Source: Thiogranum longum
GTDB taxonomy: Bacteria; Pseudomonadota; Gammaproteobacteria; DSM-19610
Direction: 5' to 3'
DNA: 64,000 bases
Assembly (NCBI RefSeq): GCF_004339085.1
Contig: NZ_SMFX01000001.1
Coordinates: 819,227 to 883,226, forward strand
Below the pieces are notes generated by a model that made no database searches, was not told the origin of the DNA, and was given only the letters and a program-made list of their open reading frames with translations. Position 1 is the stretch's first letter; each line of letters opens with the position of its first letter. The position numbers were made by a program, and so were the translations under genes. Shown piece after piece: positions 60,802 through 64,000 of the stretch.

Positions 60802-61317
60802 ATGGATTATGAATGGGTTTGCAATGTTTGCAGAGCATTGAATGAATCTGAGGCTCATTCATGCCGTAAATGCAATGCGCCGGCCGAATTAAATCAGTTT
60901 GAGATTGTTGAGCTGAGAAAAAAGCTTGCTGAAGGAGAGGTGATTCAGCCCTTAACTCGAAGTTCTAGTCCTAGCTTGAACCGTTACTACTGGTTTGTGG
61001 AAGTATCAGACGGGAAAAATTTTGTTGCTAGAACTATTGGCAATACCGTGTGGTGGTTAGGGCTTGGAATGCTAGCAGCCATGCTTCTTGTAAAGGTCTT
61101 ATTGCCGGAGAGCTTGGACATTGAGTGGATTGCGATCCCTCTGATATTTCTCGGCATCCTGGAGATACGAAACTTTAGCCTAGGAAAAGAAACATTTCTG
61201 GGCTATGTCGTAACTCCAGCAACGGAAGAGAACGCGGTTTGGCGCTGGCTCGGTTTGGTCCTCGATATGTGGATTATTAGTATTGGGGTTTCGATGGTGT
61301 CCTTTGGTGGCGCCTAA
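60802..61317 (+). CDS. Cassette 2: membrane protein with RanBP2-type zinc finger
   Basis: A 171-residue protein. Its N-terminus fits the RanBP2 zinc finger W-x-C-x2-C-x3-N-x6-C-x2-C exactly: WVCNVCRALNESEAHSCRKC. Two or three hydrophobic segments follow (TVWWLGLGMLAAMLLVKVLL, WIAIPLIFLGILEI, WLGLVLDMWIISIGVSMVSF). Its stop codon lies within the core of attC2. Function unknown. Confidence 0.78.
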   Translation: MDYEWVCNVCRALNESEAHSCRKCNAPAELNQFEIVELRKKLAEGEVIQPLTRSSSPSLNRYYWFVEVSDGKNFVARTIGNTVWWLGLGMLAAMLLVKVLLPESLDIEWIAIPLIFLGILEIRNFSLGKETFLGYVVTPATEENAVWRWLGLVLDMWIISIGVSMVSFGGA

Positions 61318-61369
61318 CAAGCCCTTCCAGCCGACGCAAAAACCGCGCAGCTGAAGGGCGACGTTAGCC
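61312..61369. other. attC2 (58 bases)
   Basis: Core sites GCCTAAC (61312-61318) and GTTAGCC (61363-61369). The inner arms CAAGCCCTTCCAG and CTGAAGGGCG pair with a small bulge, typical of short attC sites. Crossover at 61363/61364 ends cassette 2 (60787-61363). GCCTAAC is the complement of GTTAGGC at the start of this cassette. Confidence 0.92.
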
Positions 61370-61376
61370 TTAAAAC

Positions 61377-62018
61377 ATGGACAAGCAACGAACAACAATA
61401 TTATTCGCCTTGATGCTCGCTAGTACAGTAGGGCTTACTGAGCCTATTGAAAAAGCGGCTCCACCCTGCAACGACAAGCTTATCGAAAAATATCAGAAAG
61501 GCGTAGAAGACAATAATGCGCAATCCATCTACATGATGGCGCGTTACTACAGCACGGGTAAATGCCTAGCTGGTGATGGAAAAAAAGCAATACAACTGTA
61601 TTTTCAGGCGGCCGAGCAATCATACCCACCCGCTTTTTATAACGTCGGAATGATATTGGCAGCAAATCAAGAATTTGAGCAAGCAGCAAAAATGTTCTTT
61701 GCGGGTGCGGCGCTAGGGCATCGAGGCTCAGAATTGCAATTGGGCATTCTGTATTCACTTGTACCACCACCTATAGGTAATGACCTTCAGGCTTATGCTT
61801 GGTTGTCTTTAACCGCAGGAAGATCAGAACCCGTCGCGGAGGAGGCGAAAAGTATTCTTAAGAGGGTAAAATCGCGATTGAGTGGATCAGAGTTGGAGCG
61901 TGCTCAAGAGTTGGCTAAGAAAATTAACGCTGATTTCGGCTCATTACCACCTTTCAAGCATGAAGAGGCTAACAAGCCCATCCAGCAGATGCCAAAGAAC
62001 GGCGCGGCTGATGGGTGA
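61377..62018 (+). CDS. Cassette 3: Sel1/TPR-like exported protein
   Basis: A 213-residue protein. A signal-like N-terminus (TILFALMLASTVGLTEP) precedes Sel1-like repeats (AQSIYMMARYYSTGKCLAGDGKKAIQLYFQAAEQSYPPAFYNVGMIL and FAGAALGHRGSELQLGILY). The last 15 or so codons are read through attC3. Sel1 proteins act in protein-protein contacts. No partner recognised. Confidence 0.76.
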   Translation: MDKQRTTILFALMLASTVGLTEPIEKAAPPCNDKLIEKYQKGVEDNNAQSIYMMARYYSTGKCLAGDGKKAIQLYFQAAEQSYPPAFYNVGMILAANQEFEQAAKMFFAGAALGHRGSELQLGILYSLVPPPIGNDLQAYAWLSLTAGRSEPVAEEAKSILKRVKSRLSGSELERAQELAKKINADFGSLPPFKHEEANKPIQQMPKNGAADG

Positions 62019-62026
62019 CGTTAGCG
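61967..62026. other. attC3 (60 bases)
   Basis: Core sites GGCTAAC (61967-61973) and GTTAGCG (62020-62026). GGCTAAC complements GTTAGCC that begins cassette 3. Crossover at 62020/62021 ends the cassette (61364-62020). The cassette 3 gene ends inside this site. Confidence 0.92.
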
Positions 62027-62051
62027 CTAAGAATAAGGAGAATCAACAATA

Positions 62052-62624
62052 ATGAATATTGCTATTAAGTTTTCAATGCTTGTTTTATTTGCAGCATTAG
62101 TCGGGTGTGCAAATCCCCTCAACCGCGCAACATCTGATCGTTACTCGCAAACATGCTCGGAAGCTGAAAGAGCAGGAAACATGCAAGTAGCAGCGGAGGC
62201 ATGCTATCGAGCCTACGTTAACGTCGAGTGGGGTAACTTAGGGCCAGAGGCGAAATCCGAGAAATTATATAATTTTGGTAGAGTGCTACGTAAATCAGGC
62301 CGTTACACCGACGCAAAAGAGGCGCTTACAAGGTCGCTCGCTGAAGAAGAAAAGCTGTCTGGTAAAAGTAGTATAAAAAGTGGCAGAAGAATGGCAGAAC
62401 TTTCAGCAACCTACCTAGAATTAAATCAGTTTGAAGATGGCGCTAAATATTTGGATGCCGTTCTTCCTATCACCGCCCAATACTCTAAGAGTGAAAAGCA
62501 ATTTATTGCGGCACTGTTGTACTTTTATGGCAATAACCTAAAGGATGTACAAAAAGCTAAAAGCTACCATGCAAAGATGGCCGAGCTTGGTTACTCAGAG
62601 GCAGATTTTGAGCAAAAGCGCTAA
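62052..62624 (+). CDS. Cassette 4: TPR-like lipoprotein
   Basis: A 190-residue protein with a lipobox (VLFAALVGCANPL). TPR-type helical repeats follow (NFGRVLRKSGRYTDAKEALTRSLAEEEK, AELSATYLELNQFEDGAKYLDAVLP). AAGGAG precedes the start codon by a few bases. The stop codon lies in the attC4 core. Function unknown. Confidence 0.78.
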   Translation: MNIAIKFSMLVLFAALVGCANPLNRATSDRYSQTCSEAERAGNMQVAAEACYRAYVNVEWGNLGPEAKSEKLYNFGRVLRKSGRYTDAKEALTRSLAEEEKLSGKSSIKSGRRMAELSATYLELNQFEDGAKYLDAVLPITAQYSKSEKQFIAALLYFYGNNLKDVQKAKSYHAKMAELGYSEADFEQKR

Positions 62625-62690
62625 CAAGGCGCTCGTTCGGACGCAAACTACGCTGCGCTTCGTTTGCGCCGCACAGCTTTGGCGTTATGT
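62619..62690. other. attC4 (72 bases)
   Basis: Core sites CGCTAAC (62619-62625) and GTTATGT (62684-62690). CGCTAAC complements GTTAGCG at the start of cassette 4. An inner hairpin GACGCAAAC...GTTTGCGCC is visible. Crossover at 62684/62685 ends cassette 4 (62021-62684). Confidence 0.9.
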
Positions 62691-62715
62691 AGTTAATGAT
62701 TAATTTAAACCGATC

Positions 62716-62904
62716 ATGATAATTAATATGAAATACATAGTAGGTTCTTTAATTATAAGCTTTGGCATTATTTTTGTAGCGGTTGTATTGTTGATTTCGC
62801 TGAATGTGCAAGCGCCAGAAAGTGTTATGAAATATTTGGGGTTGGCATGGGCTGTATTAGCGATTGTTTCATACCCACTAGCAAAAAAATTGATTCGTAA
62901 TTAA
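62716..62904 (+). CDS. Cassette 5: small two-helix membrane protein
   Basis: A 62-residue protein with two hydrophobic segments (YIVGSLIISFGIIFVAVVLLI and YLGLAWAVLAIVSYPLAKKL). Very AT-rich. No family recognised. It is the only gene that fits the cassette, which supports that it is real. Confidence 0.6.
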   Translation: MIINMKYIVGSLIISFGIIFVAVVLLISLNVQAPESVMKYLGLAWAVLAIVSYPLAKKLIRN

Positions 62905-62928
62905 TGAGGTGCCAACGTATTTAATGCC

Positions 62929-62994
62929 ACATAACAACCGCCTCAAATTGACGCGGTGCGTAAACGCGCCTCACAATCTAGGCAAGCGTTATGT
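62929..62994. other. attC5 (66 bases)
   Basis: Core sites ACATAAC (62929-62935) and GTTATGT (62988-62994). ACATAAC complements GTTATGT that begins cassette 5. Crossover at 62988/62989 ends cassette 5 (62685-62988). Confidence 0.9.
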
Positions 62995-63015
62995 GTTTAA
63001 ACAACAGACTAATAA

Positions 63016-63558
63016 ATGAACCCTCAAGAAGTCATTGATTATTGGTACTCAGATCAGGTCAGAAGCCAGTGGTTTTCATCTACGCCGGAGTTAGATGCCG
63101 AGATTCGCAGTAAGTATGAAACTGTTTGGGAGCGAGCGGTAGAAGGCGAGCTAGATGGGTGGAAAAAGGATGCTCTGGGTAGCTTAGCTTTAGTTCTAAT
63201 ATTTGATCAATTTCCGCTCAATATGTTTCGAGGTGAAGCAAAGAGCTTTAAAACCGAGGGAGACGCGATAGAAGTTGCAAGAGCTTCTATTAATAATGGT
63301 TTTGTACCTCAGCTCAATGATGAGCAATTGTCATTTTTATTTATGCCGTTTATGCATAGTGAAAAAATAGAGGATCAAGACCTAGCGGTTAAGCTTTTCC
63401 GTGAAAACGAATTAGAGGGAAATCTTGAATTCGCGAAACATCACAGAGATATAATTCGGAAGTTTGGGCGTTTTCCTCACCGAAATAGAATATTGGGGCG
63501 AGAGAGCACTGTTAAGGAGCTTGAGTATTTAGGGAGTAAAGGTTCATTCAATGGGTAA
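63016..63558 (+). CDS. Cassette 6: DUF924 family protein
   Basis: A 180-residue protein of the DUF924 family, with VIDYWYSDQVRSQWFSSTPELDAEIRSKYE, LALVLIFDQFPLNMFRG, FLFMPFMHSE and the KHHRDIIRKFGRFPHRNRILGRES end. Such proteins are frequent in integron arrays and bacterial chromosomes and are all-helical. Function unknown. Confidence 0.88.
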   Translation: MNPQEVIDYWYSDQVRSQWFSSTPELDAEIRSKYETVWERAVEGELDGWKKDALGSLALVLIFDQFPLNMFRGEAKSFKTEGDAIEVARASINNGFVPQLNDEQLSFLFMPFMHSEKIEDQDLAVKLFRENELEGNLEFAKHHRDIIRKFGRFPHRNRILGRESTVKELEYLGSKGSFNG

Positions 63559-63564
63559 AGAAAC

Positions 63565-63681
63565 ACATAACCAGGCGTTCGAGCTGACCCAAAACCCGTG
63601 GTTTGAATTGCGGTGTCGCTTCGCGTCACTATACCGCAATTCAAACCACGGGTTTTGTGCTGCTCAACTTGGTCGTTATAC
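63565..63681. other. attC6 (117 bases) with a long perfect stem
   Basis: Core sites ACATAAC (63565-63571) and GTTATAC (63675-63681). The inner 24-base arms (63591-63614 and 63633-63656) are perfect complements separated by 18 bases. Crossover at 63675/63676 ends cassette 6 (62989-63675). Confidence 0.9.
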
Positions 63682-63709
63682 CTCTGAAAAATAATCGCTT
63701 TTATCTACA

Positions 63710-63738
63710 TTGACATGTACACGGAATGTACATACACT
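63710..63738 (+). promoter_or_regulatory. Promoter with an operator filling the spacer, before brnT
   Basis: TTGACA (63710-63715) and TACACT (63733-63738) are 17 bases apart. The spacer is exactly TGTACA-CGGAA-TGTACA, two copies of a 6-base palindrome. A repressor such as the partner antitoxin BrnA could block the promoter. The start codon follows six bases after the -10, so the leader is very short or absent. Confidence 0.75.
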
Positions 63739-63744
63739 TATCTC

Positions 63745-64000
63745 ATGGACTTTGAGTGGGATCCAAGGAAGGCTGCCGAAAATCTCCGCAAACGCGGGGT
63801 GGACTTCGCTGATGCGGTGATTGCTCTAGAGGATGAAAACGCTCTTACCATTGAAGATAGGGATCACCCGGAACAACGTTTTAAAACATTGGGACTGGGG
63901 CCGCAATTGAATGTCCTTTTCGTTGTTCACGCTGAACGTGGCGAAAATTGTATTCGCATTATTTCAGCCCGGAAAGCCGATCGCAGTCAAACCAAACAGT
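63745..64000 (+). CDS. brnT: Cassette 7: BrnT-family toxin (partial)
   Basis: The first 85 codons of a BrnT-like protein, running off the right edge. The start MDFEWDPRKAAENLRKRGVD is the family opening, then FADAVIALEDENALTIEDRDHPEQRFKTLG and VLFVVHAERGENCIRIISARKADR. BrnT is an RNase-like toxin of type II toxin-antitoxin systems, neutralised by BrnA, which usually follows directly and is not in the window. Confidence 0.85.
   Translation, partial: MDFEWDPRKAAENLRKRGVDFADAVIALEDENALTIEDRDHPEQRFKTLGLGPQLNVLFVVHAERGENCIRIISARKADRSQTKQ

Larger units (their letters stand above)
58937..64000. mobile_element. Chromosomal integron platform and cassette array (right end outside window)
   Basis: The block contains a minus-strand integron integrase, an attI-like boundary and six complete cassettes plus the start of a seventh, all on the plus strand. 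Each complete cassette has a 7-base core site at its 5' end (G^TTRRRY type) exactly complementary to the core at the start of its own attC. attC lengths vary from 58 to 118 bases, so the cassettes come from mixed sources. The cassette genes are AT-richer than nasA and unrelated to each other, as in environmental integrons. The array probably continues to the right. Confidence 0.93.

Overview
This is a 64 kb chromosomal window from a denitrifying, nitrate-assimilating Gammaproteobacterium. Gene content and order (nir/nor cluster, the ilvBNC-psd-pssA-leuA neighbourhood, type XI secretion-like genes, a chromosomal integron) suggest an environmental lineage of the Chromatiales type. That placement is inference. 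No rRNA, tRNA, CRISPR array or insertion sequence was seen.

Positions 1-14020 hold denitrification genes, almost all on the minus strand. norCBEF (nitric oxide reductase) runs off the left edge. The compact operon nirE-C-F-DL-G-H-J-N makes heme d1. The plus-strand gene for a hemerythrin-like protein follows, then nirS (cytochrome cd1 nitrite reductase) and a NosR/NirI-type membrane flavoprotein. Four FNR/Dnr-type boxes (TTGAT-N4-ATCAA or close) precede norC, nirE, nirS and the nirI-like gene, so the set probably responds jointly to low oxygen and nitric oxide.

Positions 14148-22795 are mostly housekeeping: a PolB-like exonuclease, rlmD, an MsbA-type ABC exporter, a sensor kinase, a lytic transglycosylase, proS, a MIF-like tautomerase and a DUF4124 protein. 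Positions 23047-27751 carry ilvB-ilvN-ilvC, a Psd-like protein lacking the pyruvoyl-forming serine, and pssA. leuA, which often follows pssA in related clusters, sits about 8 kb downstream beyond a block of accessory genes. That block holds a HipBA pair with a perfect operator palindrome, a LapG-like protease with a degenerate HD-GYP membrane protein, a frameshifted Slam translocator with a TbpB-like secreted cargo, and sixA. leuA is followed by a family 4 uracil-DNA glycosylase, rimI, a secreted zinc metalloprotease with a dockerin-like end, prfC, a LysR regulator and small genes.

Positions 44934-58965 are a nitrate assimilation cluster: a PP2C/Ser-Thr kinase fusion, a nitrate/nitrite transporter, nirBD behind an NtrC site and a sigma-54 promoter, a molybdopterin nitrate reductase-like protein paired with a fused ferredoxin/DmsC membrane subunit, an unusual DsrC/TusE-like protein, and NasA.

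Positions 58937-64000 are an integron. A minus-strand integron integrase has a LexA box over its promoter. It is followed by an attI-like boundary and six complete cassettes plus the start of a seventh, all on the plus strand. Every complete cassette has core sites at its two ends that are exact reverse complements. The seventh encodes a BrnT-type toxin behind its own promoter, and the window ends inside it.

Several near-identical hairpin repeats (CATTGCGAGC family) are scattered between genes at 2631, 29524 and 53533, with relatives at 44877, 43061 and 55551.
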